Part shown: piece by piece, positions 63,904 to 64,000 of the stretch
How positions within the stretch are numbered: position 1 is the first letter of the stretch
Layout: each line of letters begins with the position of its first letter
NCBI GenBank assembly: GCA_024682415.1
Contig: JAIKZG010000027.1
Location: 21,263 to 85,262, forward strand
Direction: 5' to 3'
Length of the DNA stretch: 64,000 nucleotides
From: Prevotella sp.
Lineage (GTDB): Bacteria; Bacteroidota; Bacteroidia; Bacteroidales; Bacteroidaceae
The notes under the pieces: generated by a model
Told to the model about the DNA's origin: nothing
Database searches by the model: none
What the model saw: only the letters and a program-made list of their open reading frames with translations
Translations under genes and position numbers: made by a program

Positions 63904-64000
63904 ATGAAATATAAAGTTAAGAAACGCGAAAAGTATTATGATGATGTCATTCGTCTATATTTTGATGAGAACAAGTCATCTGTGGAAATTTCGAAGATAT
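63904..64000 (+). CDS. Probable transposase N-terminus (cut by window end)
   Basis: An ATG at 63904 opens a frame that runs to the window end: MKYKVKKREKYYDDVIRLYF, then DENKSSVEISKI. This resembles the first helix-turn-helix of IS-family transposases (orfA-type or fused), where a conserved region of the form vxLylxxxxSxxeIak is common. Only 32 codons are visible, so family and integrity cannot be stated. No inverted repeat could be identified in the upstream 150 bp. Confidence 0.5.
   Translation, partial: MKYKVKKREKYYDDVIRLYFDENKSSVEISKI

Overview
The window comes from a member of the Bacteroidota, most likely a gut or rumen Prevotella-like Bacteroidales. Evidence: Bacteroidota-type promoters (TTG, about 20 nt, TAnnTTTG) in front of many genes, type III glutamine synthetase, a hybrid two-component regulator, secreted glycoside hydrolases arranged as a polysaccharide-utilisation operon, and a secreted LRR protein with a type IX-like tail. 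Identities were assigned by reading motifs, without database searches.

Layout. (1) 1-4324: end of a thioredoxin-alpha/beta-hydrolase fusion, L-rhamnose mutarotase, then an MsbA-type exporter with an LpxL-type acyltransferase. (2) 4373-11800: an accessory island. It holds an EcoRI-type adenine methyltransferase with a DUF262-HNH nuclease, a DUF6261-like protein, a 28-residue hydrophobic peptide unit, a three-gene DUF4417 operon, a HigA-ImmA fusion and a 41-bp tandem-repeat array. Palindromes, structured leaders and repeats are dense here. (3) 11856-23272: ammonium assimilation: gltB-gltD, amt and PII on the opposite strand, dapF, and glnN. (4) 23395-25266: a GH97 alpha-galactosidase-type enzyme. 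(5) 25652-48056: a nine-gene minus-strand operon for a pectin polymer. Its family set and order (GH127, GH141, GH138-like, GH137-GH2, GH2, GH2, GH106, esterase) resemble the rhamnogalacturonan-II loci of Bacteroides thetaiotaomicron, but no SusC/SusD pair lies in the window. (6) 48312-49412: a DUF4160/DUF2442 toxin-antitoxin-like pair and a 42-bp tandem-repeat array. (7) 49588-54692: SGNH hydrolase, serine acetyltransferase, metallophosphoesterase, a multi-pass membrane protein and a hexapeptide acyltransferase. (8) 54700-55001: divergent tRNA-Pro(CGG) and tRNA-Phe(GAA). (9) 55163-63517: guanine deaminase with L-rhamnulose-1-phosphate aldolase, a divergent hybrid two-component regulator, and a large LRR protein. 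(10) 63904-64000: the start of a probable transposase cut by the window edge.

How the genes fit together. Rhamnose mutarotase, rhamnulose-1-P aldolase and the GH106 rhamnosidase suggest rhamnose released from pectin is catabolised. GltBD, GlnN, Amt and PII make a compact nitrogen module.

The strongest candidates for something undescribed are in the accessory island. One is the leader of the methyltransferase gene: three related 24-26 nt blocks there can form mutually exclusive pairings, one of which covers the region just before the start codon. The other is a paralogous stem-loop element with conserved loop and co-varying stems, present once beside a leaderless hydrophobic micro-ORF and once in the leader of the DUF4417 operon.
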